Assembly (NCBI GenBank): GCA_950097015.1
Contig: CATNEN010000031.1
Span: 2,356,001-2,420,000, forward strand
Origin: Macrostomum hystrix
Lineage: Eukaryota; Platyhelminthes; Macrostomidae
Direction of reading: 5' to 3'
DNA length: 64,000 bases
The position numbers were made by a program, and so were the translations under genes. Shown in pieces: positions 13,301 to 24,214 of this stretch (position 1 is the first letter of the stretch; each line of letters begins with the position of its first letter). The notes under the pieces were generated by a model. That model saw only the letters and a program-made list of their open reading frames with translations. It made no database searches and had not been told where the DNA came from.

Positions 13301-15265
13301 CCCTCTCCCACTGTCTCCCTCTCCCCACTGTCTCCCTCTCCCACTGTCTCCCTCTCCCACTGTCTCCCTCTCCCACTGTCTCCCTCTCCCCACTGTCTCC
13401 CTCTCCCACTGTCTCCCTCTCCCACTGTCTCCCTCTCCCACTGTCTCCCTCTCCCCACTGTCTCCCTCTCCCCACTGTCTCCCTCTCCCACTGTCTCCCT
13501 CTCCCACTGTCTCCCTCTCCCCACTGTCTCCATCTCCCACTGTCTCCCTCTCCCCACTGTCTCCCTCTCCCACTGTCTCCCTCTCCCACTGTCTCCCTCT
13601 CCCCACTGTCTCCCTCTCCCACTGTCTCCCTCTCCCACTGTCTCCCTCTCCCCACTGTCTCCCTCTCCCACTGTCTCCTTCTCCCCACTGTCTCCCTCTC
13701 CCACTGTCTCCCTCTCCCCACTGTCTCCGTCTCCCACTGTCTCCCTCTCCCACTGTCTCCCTCTCCCCACTGTCTCCCTCTCCCACTGTCTCCCTCTCCC
13801 ACTGTCTCCCTCTCCCACTGTCTCCCTCTCCCCACTGTCTCCGTCTCCCACTGTCTCCCTCTCCCCACTGTCTCCCTCTCCCACTGTCTCCCTCTCCCAC
13901 TGTCTCCCTCTCCCACTGTCTCCCTCTCCCACTGTCTCCCTCTCCCCACTGTCTCCGTCTCCCACTGTCTCCCTCTCCCACTGTCTCCCTCTCCCACTGT
14001 CTCCCTCTCCCACTGTCTCCCTCTCCCACTGTCTCCCTCTCCCCACTGTCTCCCTCTCCCACTGTCTCCCTCTCCCACTGTCTCCCTCTCCCACTGTCTC
14101 CCTCTCCCCACTGTCTCCCTCTCCCACTGTCTCCCCCTCCCACTGTCTCCCTCTCCCACTGTCTCCCTCTCCCCACTGTCTCCCTCTCCCACTGTCTCCC
14201 TCTCCCACTGTCTCCCTCTCCCACTGTCTCCCTCTCCCCACTGTCTCCATCTCCCACTGTCTCCCTCTCCCCACTGTCTCCCTCTCCCACTGTCTCCCTC
14301 TCCCACTGTCTCCCTCTCCCCACTGTCTCCCTCTCCCACTGTCTCCCTCTCCCACTGTCTCCCTCTCCCCACTGTCTCCCTCTCCCACTGTCTCCTTCTC
14401 CCCACTGTCTCCCTCTCCCACTGTCTCCTTCTCCCCACTGTCTCCGTCTCCCACTGTCTCCTTCTCCCCACTGTCTCCTTCTCCCCACTGTCTCCGTCTC
14501 CCACTGTCTCCTTCTCCCCACTGTCTCCCTCTCCCACTGTCTCCTTCTCCCCACTGTCTCCTTCTCCCCACTGTCTCCCTCTCCCACTGTCTCCCTCTCC
14601 CACTGTCTCCGTCTCCCCACTGTCTCCTTCTCCCCACTGTCTCCTTCTCCCCACTGTCTCCTTCTCCCCACTGTCTCCGTCTCCCACTGTCTCCTTCTCC
14701 CCACTGTCTCCGTCTCCCACTGTCTCCCTCTCCCACTGTCTCCTTCTCCCCACTGTCTCCCTCTCCCACTGTCTCCTTCTCCCCACTGTCTCCCTCTCCC
14801 ACTGTCTCCTTCTCCCCACTGTCTCCATCTCCCACTGTCTCCCTCTCCCACTGTCTCCTTCTCCCACTGTCTCCTTCTCCCCACTGTCTCCCTCTCCCAC
14901 TGTCTCCTTCTCCTCACTGTCTCCCTCTCCCCACTGTCTCCCTCTCCCACTGTCTCCCTCTCGCCACTGTCTCCGTCTCCCACTGTCTCCCTCTCCCCAC
15001 TGTCTCCCTCTCCCACTGTCTCCCTCTCCCACTGTCTCCGTCTCCCACTGTCTCCCTCTCCCCACTGTCTCCGTCTCCCACTGTCTCCCTCTCCCCACTG
15101 TCTCCCTCTCCCACTGTCTCCCTCTCCCCACTGTCTCCGTCTCCCACTGTCTCCCTCTCCCCACTGTCTCCCTCTCCCACTGTCTCCTTCTCCCCACTGT
15201 CTCCCTCTCCCACTGTCTCCTCCCCACTGTCTCCCTCTCCCACCGTTTCCTTCTCCCACTGCCTT
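10339..15265. repeat. 4.9 kb minisatellite, 16/17-bp unit, G-rich on minus strand
   Basis: About 300 copies of ctccctctcccactgt (16 bp) alternating irregularly with a 17-bp form that has one extra C. The left two thirds (10.34-13.0 kb) are nearly free of base substitutions apart from the 16/17 alternation. Substituted units (cttctcccc, cgtctccc, catctccc) become frequent right of about 13.5 kb. The minus strand reads GGGAGAGGGAGACAGTGGG and continues in this way, giving an uninterrupted series of G3N3G3N7 tracts. All six frames are close to stop-free, which explains the open frames of about 1,700 codons on both strands; these are not genes. Confidence 0.97.
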
Positions 15266-15727
15266 CGTCTCCCCTGTTCTTTCTCACAAGAGACAAGGGC
15301 ACACGGGCACACAGCTAACGAGGAACTAGAATTAAAAAACAATTCAATGAAGTCGTGGCGCTGCGCAAGAAAATTCATTTCATTTCTTTTTCCTTTCCGA
15401 AATGGCGGACTCCAGTCAGCAAGCGCTCGACACGGTCCAGAAAGGGTGCCTCCCGAGTGTCCGCGCCTCTTCCAAAACTGTAGCGAATTCTGCCCAGCAA
15501 AGATTTCATTGATACATCGGCCTCAGCGCCGGCTCCTCTGCTGCCTGCGTTAAAAGGTGCAATTTGGGAATTTTTTACTTTTTTTCAATTCTTTGACTCA
15601 CAATCTGCAGTTTTAATCAACAATTTTTTCAACCCAGACTGCGATGAAATTCTACGCTTGTAACCATGGAAATGTCTAGAGTTCAATACTGACTCTGGAA
15701 AGCTCCATTCTACCCTACAGTGACTCG
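15266..15727. other. Spacer with GC-rich, coding-like segment (unassigned)
   Basis: A GC-rich island at 15340-15550. On plus, an ATG at 15402 in a good context (ccgaaATGGCGG) opens a 36-codon frame. On minus, a frame of about 56 codons lies between a good acceptor (AG at 15546-15545) and a stop at 15377-15375, reading ...SLLGRIRYSFGRG... then LDRVERLLTGVRHFGKEKE. The minus reading looks more exon-like, but I recognise neither product. Confidence 0.3.
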
Positions 15728-16710
15728 CACTGTTCCCCAGAGTGACTCTCACTGTTCCCAAGAGTGACTCTCACTCTTCCCCAGAGTGACTCTCACTCTT
15801 CTCTAGAGTGACTCTCACTCTTCTCTAGAGTGACTCTCACTCTTTCCCAGAGTGAATCTCACTCTTCTCTAGAGTGCCTCTCATTTTTCCCCAGAGTGCC
15901 TCTTACCGTTCCCCAGAGTGACTCTCACTGTTCCCCAGAGTGACTCTCACTGTTCCCCAGAGTGACTCTCACTCTTCTCTAGAGTGACTCTCACTCTTTC
16001 CCAGAGTGACTCTCACTCTTCTCCCAGAGTAACTCTCACTCTTCTCTAGAGTGACTCTCACTCTTTCCCAGAGTGACTCTCACTCTTCTCCCAGAGTAAC
16101 TCTCACTCTTCTCTAGAGTGACTCTCACTCTTTCCCAGAGTGACTCTCACTCTTTCCCAGAGTGAATCTCACTCTTCTCTAGAGTGACTCTCACTCTTTC
16201 CCAGAGTGAATCTCACTCTTCTCTAGAGTGCCTCTCATTTTTCCCCAGAGTGCCTCTCATTTTTCGCCAGAGTGCCTCTTACCGTTCCCCAGAGTGACTC
16301 TCACTGTTCCCCAGAGTGACTCTCACTCTTCCCCCAGAGTAACTCTCACTCTTCTCTAGAGTGACTCTCACTCTTCTCTAGAGTGACTCTCACTCTTCTC
16401 TAGAGTGACTCTCACTCTTCTCTAGAGTGACTCTCACTCTTCTCTAGAGTGTTTCACACTCCTCCCCAGAGTAACTATTACTCTTCCTCAGAGTGCCTCT
16501 CACTCTTCCCCAGAGTGACACTCAATCTTCGCCAGAGTGACTCTCAATCTTCGCCAGAGTGACTCTAACTGTTCCATGTTCCATAGTGACTCACACTCCT
16601 CCCCAGAGTGACTCTCACTCTTCTCTAGAGTGCCTCTCATTTTTTCCCCAGAGTGCCTCTTACTGTTCCTCAGAGTGCCTCTCACTGTTCCCCAGAGTGA
16701 CTGTGGAAAG
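15728..16710. repeat. 22-bp minisatellite of hairpin units
   Basis: About 45 copies of a 22-bp unit with core agagtgactctcactct, itself a perfect 7-bp inverted repeat (AGAGTGA / TCACTCT) around a 3-base loop. The tails alternate between tctct, ttccc and tcccc types. Confidence 0.93.
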
Positions 16711-17274
16711 CCGGCCAACTCTCGACAGAATTCAATCAAAACAGGCCCTGCCATCCACCGCAGACCAGACGCTCCTTAGCTTGAAGAAGTTTCAGATTAC
16801 ATTCTGTAACGTCGTCGCAATTGCACACAGAAATAAACTGCAAAAGATAAAATTGAAAGAGAATCAGCGCTTCAAGCAAAGGGCCCGCTTTAAAAGAAAC
16901 ATAATTGCAATCTCTCAGGCCATGCTGAGTTTTTATGTCCTCCGTTTCGCTTTTATTCCCACACGACGCCGCGTCTTCATCTTTCGTCTCCACTTAAAAA
17001 TTGTCTTCCTTCTTTGCTTCGTTTCACCTTAAAGGCTTCATTGCTGCGCAGTGGAGAGGGGAATAAAATGCAGCCCAGTCAGCGACCGACAACTGCGCAA
17101 TTCAATGCTATGGAGATTTCCGTCTGCTTTTTATACAATTTCAAGATGTCTCAGCAAGTCTCCCAAGATGCAGAGATTTAAGAAAATGAAACCAATTCGG
17201 CATTGGCGTTGCGCATATCCCACTCCCCTCTCGTGGGGATCAGGTGGACCCTAGACAATTGGAGGCCTGGCAAC
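16711..17274. other. Unassigned spacer
   Basis: Unique DNA between two arrays. A plus-strand open frame spans 16559-17032 but begins inside the preceding array and has no recognisable domain. No gene supported. Confidence 0.45.
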
Positions 17275-17880
17275 TAATCTGAGATTAAGTCCAATGACTC
17301 ACAGCTGAGATTCCTCAAGTTTAATTAGCTCTCACCTGAGATTCCTCAAGTTCAATTAGCTCTCACCTGAGATTCCTCAAGTCCAATTAGCTCTCACCTG
17401 AGATTCCTTAAGACCAGTTAGCCAAGTCTAAAGTCCAATTACTCGCACCTGAGATTCCTCAAGTCCAATTAGCTCTCACCTGAGATTCCTCAAGTCCAAT
17501 TAGCTCTCACCTGAGATTCCTCAAGTCCAATTAGCTCTCACCTGAGATTCCTCAAGTCCAATTAGCTCTCACCTGAGATTCCTCAAGTCCAATTAGCTCT
17601 CACCTGAGATTCCTCAAGTCCAATTAGCTCTCACCTGAGATTCCTCAAGTCCAATTAGCTCTCACCTGAGATTCCTCAAGTTCAATTAGCTCTCACCTGA
17701 GATTCCTCAAGTCCAATTAGCTCTCACCTGAGATTCCTCAAGTCCAATTAGCTCTCACCTGAGATTCCTCAAGTCCAATTAGCTCTCACCTGAGATTCCT
17801 CAAGTCCAATTAGCTCTCACCTGAGATTCCTTAAGACCAGTTAGCATGTCTAAAGTCCAATTACTCTCACTTGAGATTTG
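17275..17880. repeat. 31-bp minisatellite
   Basis: About nineteen copies of a 31-bp unit, core ctcacctgagattcctcaag followed by tccaattag. Two degenerate units with the same taag/ccagttagc changes occur near 17,405 and 17,830, so the homogeneous block between them looks like a later expansion. Confidence 0.93.
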
Positions 17881-18334
17881 AGTAGTTGACTACCAGAGAC
17901 TCCAAAAATCATCGAAGAAATAGCAAAAGCTAATTGAAGACACTGCAGTTACTTAATATTTCTAGACATTCATAGAATTTTATTAAGTCATGTACTCGTA
18001 GTTAATTAATCGACGGCATGGGTACAATTTAACGGGCAGTAAAGGCTTTTAAGCTACTAATTTGTATTGTGTGTAACGCTTTGAAAAATTAGGTACAATT
18101 AACTTGCTTACAAACCTGCTGCTAATAAAATAGGAACACAAGCTCAATTCTGACTACTATCAGTCTAGAGACAAGTAGTAGAAAAAAACTTTCATTAGAA
18201 CCGGGAGCTACTGGTATACTTGAACAAAAAATATAACAGACTGCACAAGTAGATATAAGCCAGTAAAATCTCACAATGGGCTGTCCAACCAACAGAAAGT
18301 ACACAGTGACTTTCACTTTCTAGAAGAAATCTCA
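17881..18334. other. Unassigned spacer
   Basis: AT-rich unique sequence. I see no gene or further repeat. Confidence 0.5.
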
Positions 18335-19245
18335 CGGTAGACCATATCTATCCAAACTCCAAAGGAAATCTCATTGTAGAGCATATCTATTCAAAGGAAA
18401 TCTCATTGTAGAGCATATCTATCCAAAGGAAATCTCATTGTAGAGCATATCTATCCAAAGGAAATCTCATTGTAGAGCATATCTATCCAAAGGAAATCTC
18501 ATTGTGGACCATATATATCCAAAGGAAATCTCATTGTAGACCATATATATCCAAAGGAAATCTCATTGTGGACCATATATATCCAAAGGAAATCTCATTG
18601 TAGACCATATATATCCAAAGGAAATCTCATTGTAGACCATATCTATCCAAAGGAAATCTCATTGTAGACCATATCTATCCAAAGGAAATCTCATTGTAGA
18701 TCATATCTATCCAAAGGAAATCTCATTGTAGACCATATCTATTCAAAGGAAATCTCATTGTAGACCATATCTATTCAAAGGAAATCTCATTGTAGACCAT
18801 ATCTATCCAAAGGAAATCTCTTTGTAGACCATATCTATCCAAAGGAAATCTCATTGTAGACCATATCTATTCAAAGGAAATCTCATTGTAGACCATATCT
18901 ATTCAAAGGAAATCTCATTGTAGACCATATCTATTCAAAGGAAATCTCATTGTAGACCATATCTATTCAAAGGAAATCTCATTGTAGATCATATCTATTC
19001 AAAGGAAATCTCATTGTAGACCATATCTATTCAAAGGAAATCTCATTGTAGACCATATCTATTCAAAGGAAATCTCATTGTAGACCATATCTATTCAAAG
19101 GAAATCTCATTGTAGACCATATATATCCAAAGGAAATCTCATTGTAGACCATATCTATTCAAAGGAAATCTCATTGTAGACCATATCTATCCAAAGGAAA
19201 TCTCATTGTAGACCATATCTATCCAAATAAAATCTCATGGCAGAG
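18335..19245. repeat. 32-bp minisatellite
   Basis: About 28 copies of a 32-bp unit, core tctcattgtagaccatat plus ctatycaaaggaaa. The variants fall in blocks (gagcat at the left, atatatatcc in the middle, ctattcaaa at the right), showing local segmental duplication. It ends about 105 bp before the stop codon of the RTN4IP1-like gene and may lie in its 3' flank. Confidence 0.93.
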
Positions 19246-19351
19246 AAACTATTCTAAAGAAATCTCACTGGAAACCAATACAATTTAAATAGGATAAAGT
19301 AGCATGATTCCATAGAGCAATACCCATGCCAAGTCTGAGGCTGCCAAATCG

Positions 19352-22300
19352 CTAGTCCCATTCGGCCGTATCTAGCACCACCCGGCCGAGTCCACGACTG
19401 CCCCGGCCGCCCTCGCCAGTTGCATAATTGAATGCTTGCCTGTACTGGCCAATAGGGAAACGCCGATCGATGCAGGGCCTGAGCCGGCCACTGGCCAATA
19501 GGCTGGCCAACAAATCCAGGTTGGTCGCTGATTGGCTAAAGAAGGTCCAGTGGATGCCGCTGCTGCGATCCGCGACAAAGGAGCGCAGCGCCGCCGGCAG
19601 GCCGCCAACGAGGCCGCCACGATCGAAGTGACGCAACAGAGGACTGTTGAGCACAGCTAAACGCCCGCTGGATGACAGGGTGGGCAGGAGGCGGCGGCGG
19701 GTGTCGGTGTCGTTCGTCAGGTCGATGATGGCGTCGAAAGGAGCCATGCCGGACAGGCTATCTACGGCGGAGTCGACGTTGGTCGGCGACCCGCCAGACG
19801 CAACGACGGCGTCCAGGCGGTGGCCTTCGACTGCAGCAGGCAGCGAGGCGACGTGTCTGAACAGGTTGTTTTAGATAGGCGAGCCGGCGAGTGAGCTAGA
19901 TATTCTACTAACAGTAGCATCGTAGGAAAAACCAACTCAGGCTCAAAGGAGCATCCCAAACCTGAGGGTCTGTGAGAGTGGCATCCAAACCTGAGGATCT
20001 GTGAGAGTGGCATCCCAAACCTGAGGATCTGTGAGAATGGCATCCCAAACCTGAGGGTCTGTGAGAGTGGCATCCCAAACCTGAGGATCTGTGAGAGTGG
20101 CATCCCAAACCTGAGGATCTGTGAGAGTGGCATCCCAAACCTGAGGATCTGTGAGAGTGGCATCCCAAACCTGAGGATCTGTGAGAGTGGCATCCCAAAC
20201 CTGAGGATCTGTGAGAGTGGCATCCCAAACCTGAGGATCTGTGAGAGTGGCATCCCAAACCTGAGGATCTGTGAGAGTGGCATCCCAAACCTGAGGATCT
20301 GTGAGAGTGGCATCCCAAGCCTGAGGATCTGTGAGAGTGGCATCCCAAGCCTTAGGATCTGTGAAAATGGCATCCCAAGACTGAGGATCTGTGAGAGTGG
20401 CATCCCAAACCTGAGGATCTGTGAGAGTGGCATCCCAAACCTGAGGATCTGTGAGAGTGGCATCCCAAACCTGAGGATCTGTGAGAGTGGCATCCCAAGC
20501 CTGAGGATCTGTGAGAGTGGCATCCCAAGCCTTAGGATCTGTGAAAATGGCATCCCAAGACTGAGGATCTGTGAGAGTGGCATCCCAAGCCTGAGGATCT
20601 GTGAGAGTGGCATCCCAAGCCTTAGGATCTGTGAAAATGGCATCCCAAGCCTGAGGATCTGTGAGAGTGGCATCCCAAACCTGAGGATCTGTGAGAGTGG
20701 CATCCCAAGCCTTAGGATCTGTGAAAATGGCATCCCAAGACTGAGGATCTGTGAGAGTGGCATCCCAAGCCTGAGGATCTGTGAGAGTGGCATCCCAAAC
20801 CTGAGGATCTGTGAGAGTGGCATCCCAAACCTGAGGATCTGTGAGAGTGGCATCCCAAGCCTGAGGATCTGTGAGAGTGGCATCCCAAGCCTTAGGATCT
20901 GTGAAAATGGCATCCCAAGACTGAGGATCTGTGAGAGTGGTATCCCAAGCCTGAGGATCTGTGAGAGTGGCATCCCAAGCCTTAGGATCTGTGAAAATGG
21001 CATCCCAAGCCTGAGGATCTGTGAGAGTGGCATCCCAAACCTGAGGATCTGTGAGAGTGGCATCCCAAACCTGAGGATCTGTGAGAGTGGCATCCCAAAC
21101 CTGAGGATCTGTGAGAGTGGCATCCCAAACCTGAGGATCTGTGAAAATGGCATCCCAAGCCTGAGGATCTGTGAGAGTGGCATCCCAAGCCTGAGGATCT
21201 GTGAGAATGGCATCCCAAATCCGGACAGCAGCCAATGCAGGCTCACCTAGAAGGACAGGTGACCACTAGCCGACAGTCGGGCACCAGCAGGCGAATTAGT
21301 TGCACCAGCAGCAGGCCGACACCGCCGCTGGCACCCAACACCAGGACCGAGGGCGCCTTGCCAGTTCGTCGAGAAGTTGAAGTCGGCAGTCCAGCTGCCT
21401 TCATTGCGGCAAGGGCGGTCAAGCCCGGATAGGCGATGCAGGCCGCGCTGGCCGGCTCTGCGCCATCGGGCAGCGGCCTGACACAGCCGGCGCTGGCCAG
21501 GACAAACTCGGCGTGACAGCCGGCCTCGAATGGCGCCCTGGCGCCCCAGACCAACCGGCCGGGCCTCTGAAGGTCAGGCGGAGCCGACGGACCTGCGGCA
21601 ACCACCTTGAATGGAAGGGGATTAAAATTTGTCAGGCCTGCGATAAAAATCTTAGTGATCCTCAGGTTTGAGATGCCATTCTCACAGATCTTTGAGATGC
21701 CATTCTCACAGATCTTTGAGATGCCATTCTCACAGATCTTTGAGATGCCATTCTCACAGATCCTCAGGTTTGAGATGTCATTCTCAGAGATCTAAGGCTT
21801 GGGATGCCACTCTCACAGATCCTCAGGCTTGGGATGCCACTCTCACAGATCCTCAGGTTTGGGATGCCACTCTCACAGATCCTCAGGCTTGGGATGCCAT
21901 TTTCACAGATCCTAAGGCTTGGGATGCCACTCTCACAGATCCTCAGGCTTGGGATGCCATTTTCACAGATCCTCAGGTTTGAGATGCCACTCTCACAGAT
22001 CCTAAGGCTTGGGATGCCATTCTCACAGATCCTCAGGTTTGAGATGAGGGTTTGAGGTTTGAGGTTTATGGATAATGTGGATAAAGTCATGTACATTAGC
22101 ACAACATAGCCAGACCTCTCCACAGAAGTCTCGGCCAAGGATCAGTGGCAGTGTAGGTGAGGTATCAAGATTGGACAAATCGCAGGCAACGGCTTTGGCA
22201 ACAAATGGCAGCACCTGGGAGCCATAGCCAGATAACAGGGCGATGTCAATAGGCTGCACAGTACTGCATAGCACACGCACTAAAACATCGTTGGCCCGGT

Positions 22301-22523
22301 GCAGTACTGGCAGTTTGAGGCTGTCAGTGAGCTGCAGCTTATCTGGACCTCCATATTCATAAGCATGCACTGAGCGCATTGATGGGCATTTGCTAACTGT
22401 TGCTGTGGCTGCTGATGAACCAAGGCTTCGCACACTGGCCCAGCCAGCCTGGCTGACAGCAAGGCCACTATGTAATTTGGACAGCTGCAATTTGTAATTT
22501 AAAACATTGGAACATTGGGCCAT
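19352..22523 (-). CDS. RTN4IP1: RTN4IP1-like mitochondrial NAD(P)H oxidoreductase, 3 exons
   Basis: Spliced model: 22523-22116, 21605-21247, 19856-19352; 1,272 nt, 423 residues, all phases consistent. It belongs to the zinc-less quinone-oxidoreductase (MDR) family. RTN4IP1/OPA10 is the mitochondrial member, linked to respiratory-chain and coenzyme Q function. The N terminus (about residues 1-55) is basic and Ser/Ala-rich and acid-poor, like a mitochondrial presequence. A GroES-like domain follows (VHAYEYGG, VQPIDIALLSGYG, LILGRDFCGEV), then the nucleotide-binding Rossmann motif GASGGVG at about 227-233, preceded by the family's AYPGLTALAAM helix. Exon 3 matches the family C-terminal half (FDAIIDLTND ... 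GRLRPCIDRRFPIGQ). Donor 2 (AG|GTGAGC) and the acceptors are good; donor 1 (GAG|GTCTGG) is weak. The longer open frame upstream starts with TTG, so the ATG at 22523 is chosen. Human RTN4IP1 is a little shorter (about 396). Both introns are mostly minisatellite. Confidence 0.88.
19947..21220. repeat. 30-bp minisatellite filling intron 2 of RTN4IP1-like gene
   Basis: About 42 copies of a 30-bp unit, plus-strand core gaggatctgtgagagtgg followed by catcccaa. It starts 26 bp inside the donor (21246) and stops about 90 bp before the acceptor (19857), so it makes up over 90% of the 1,390-bp intron. A marker pair (ccttagg ... gaaaatgg ... aagactg) recurs at 20349, 20529, 20709 and 20889, exactly 180 bp apart, which is a six-unit higher-order repeat. 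Confidence 0.96.
21668..22052. repeat. Inverted copy of the 30-bp array, intron 1 of RTN4IP1-like gene
   Basis: About a dozen units of the reverse complement of the intron 2 repeat (plus-strand core ctcacagatcctcaggctt), inside intron 1 (21606-22115). The left end holds four shorter units of about 24 bp (tttgagatgccattctcaca) lacking the ctcagg segment; the right units are full 30-mers that match the intron 2 consensus base for base. Confidence 0.95.
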
Positions 22524-23795
22524 TTTAACTACTCCATTTGGTAACTTTAAAAATAACAATAATGCCCTAAAATAGCTTAGATAGATAAATAGATAAAGTG
22601 ATTAGACAAGTTTCATAAGTTAGCTAACATTAGTTATTTAGCTAGATAGTACTATGGAGCTGGTACATAGCTACTAGCCCAATGGCTTTAGCCTAGCTAC
22701 TCTTAAAATTTAAATTGTTCTTATTTTTACTGTTTATATAACTATAAATCTGCCAAAGTTCAATTTTTGAGATTACAATATACTAGGCATGCATATTTTA
22801 GGCCTCTTTTTAGTAAAATTTTATAGAGGTCTAGCTGTGTCCATTTACAAAGGCTTGTTTTTCAAGGCAGCAATCTGTCACTTCTGTAGCTCACCTTAGA
22901 TTCAGATCCTCTGATGGACATCATGCACTTCTGGGTGAATATCCTGGATGTCATAGTCAGGATCATGCTTAGTGTGTCAGAAGCACCCAAAAAATATTAT
23001 TAATACACTGTGGACTGACTCTGTACATAAAAGCTAGCGGTGCTTATTTCTTGCAAATAAATCCGAGTGTTGAAATTTTTTATCGTGTAGTAAAACAAAT
23101 ACACTGTATTATATACTATTCCTAGGTAAAAATTAGTTATAGTAAACGAGCTTTCGTATGAATCTCTTATCGTAGGGGCTTATAAACCGCTCATAAACCC
23201 GTTATAAGCCGAAGTTGTTTTTTTGAACGACCAGACCAAGTTATAAGTAGCAAATCTGCTTGAAACAATTAGTGGCGAATAAGAGTCACATCAAGATCTA
23301 GTAGAAAAGTTGTTTTCCATTTGTGGCGAACAAGTTTTAAAAAAGTGGGTTTATAGCGAGTCGCTAGTGACACGTGAGTTTCTAGAACCGATTTTCGTGA
23401 AGAGGCTCGTTGTCGTACCTTTTCGAAACGTGTGTTTCCTAGAAACTTCTCTCATCACCACAATATGTGGAATGAACAACGTAGCATATCACTAAGGTCT
23501 TAATACTACCCCAAAGTGCTCCATGTCGTAACTCGTAATTCGAAATTAGCTCATAGGCATAGGCTTTAATCATAATAATTAAGCCTTACAACTTATTAAA
23601 GTTGTATTCGACTCCAAAATTGTACATTTACCTAGCCTAGTCTAGTCCTTTTTATTGCGAAATAATTTATATGTATGGTGACTTGTTTGGTAAGCTGGCT
23701 ACAATCGACCTATTTAATAACAAAAACACCTTTCTTAAGTCTATAACGGCTTTTTTATATATAGATAAACTTCACACTGTCTACACTAGTGCAAA
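22524..23795. promoter_or_regulatory. Intergenic region between RTN4IP1-like (-) and YEATS (+) genes
   Basis: AT-rich, about 1.3 kb, between the start of the minus-strand oxidoreductase and the candidate first exon of the plus-strand YEATS gene. The genes are head to head, so both promoters should be here or close by. A TATA-like ttttttatatatagataaac lies at 23750-23769, some 27 bp before the candidate ATG at 23796. I recognise no other regulatory site. Confidence 0.35.
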
Positions 23796-23807
23796 ATGAA
23801 AGAAAAG
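23796..23807 (+). CDS. Candidate first coding exon of the YEATS gene (4 codons)
   Basis: ATG AAA GAA AAG followed by the donor GTAGGC at 23808, in phase 0, which is the phase the YEATS exon at 26789 needs. The joined start would read MKEK-IKIEIEIGH, close in layout to the short N terminus of AF9 before its VKLELGH segment. The choice rests only on phase, donor and position; another short exon could be the true one. Confidence 0.3.
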
Positions 23808-24214
23808 GTAGGCCCCTAAATAATGTAATAGTAAATATATTCTCTTCACTGTGGCCTTGTCACTGTTAGCATTATCTGTTGTTTTTTACTTTGTGCTTTG
23901 TACTACGTCAAGCTAGAGCATATGCAGAGACAAACCTATTTTGCTTTTGGCTAGGGTATAAATTATATGTTCTACTATGTTAAAATTGCAGTTGGGTGTG
24001 AACCTAGCAATAATAAGGGCATAAATTTACTCTCATTTGCGAAATTATTTTCCTCTTTTAAAATGGTGCCAATGATGCTGAATTACAAATGGGAGTTGTC
24101 TATGGCCCATAGTAGCTACATAGAGTTGTTTGGGGCACAGAAATTTGGCTGAGTTTTATTGAGCCCTCACTATAGGCCTAGTTTGGATTTTAGAGACTTT
24201 AAGACTCTTCTGAT

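Noticed and set aside
10154-15318. Open frames of 1,502-1,701 codons on both strands
   Set aside because: They lie within the 16/17-bp array and encode only the repeat (LPLPTVSLSHC-type or GEGDSGRGRQWE-type peptides). Length changes of one base would shift a real frame; here all frames are open because the unit has no stop in any of them.
16559-17254. Plus frames (157 and 67 codons) as a gene
   Set aside because: The first begins within the 22-bp array; neither has a recognisable domain or splice support.
19762-21246. 494- and 430-codon minus frames
   Set aside because: They run through the intron 2 array of the RTN4IP1-like gene; splice signals and homology on both sides show this is an intron.
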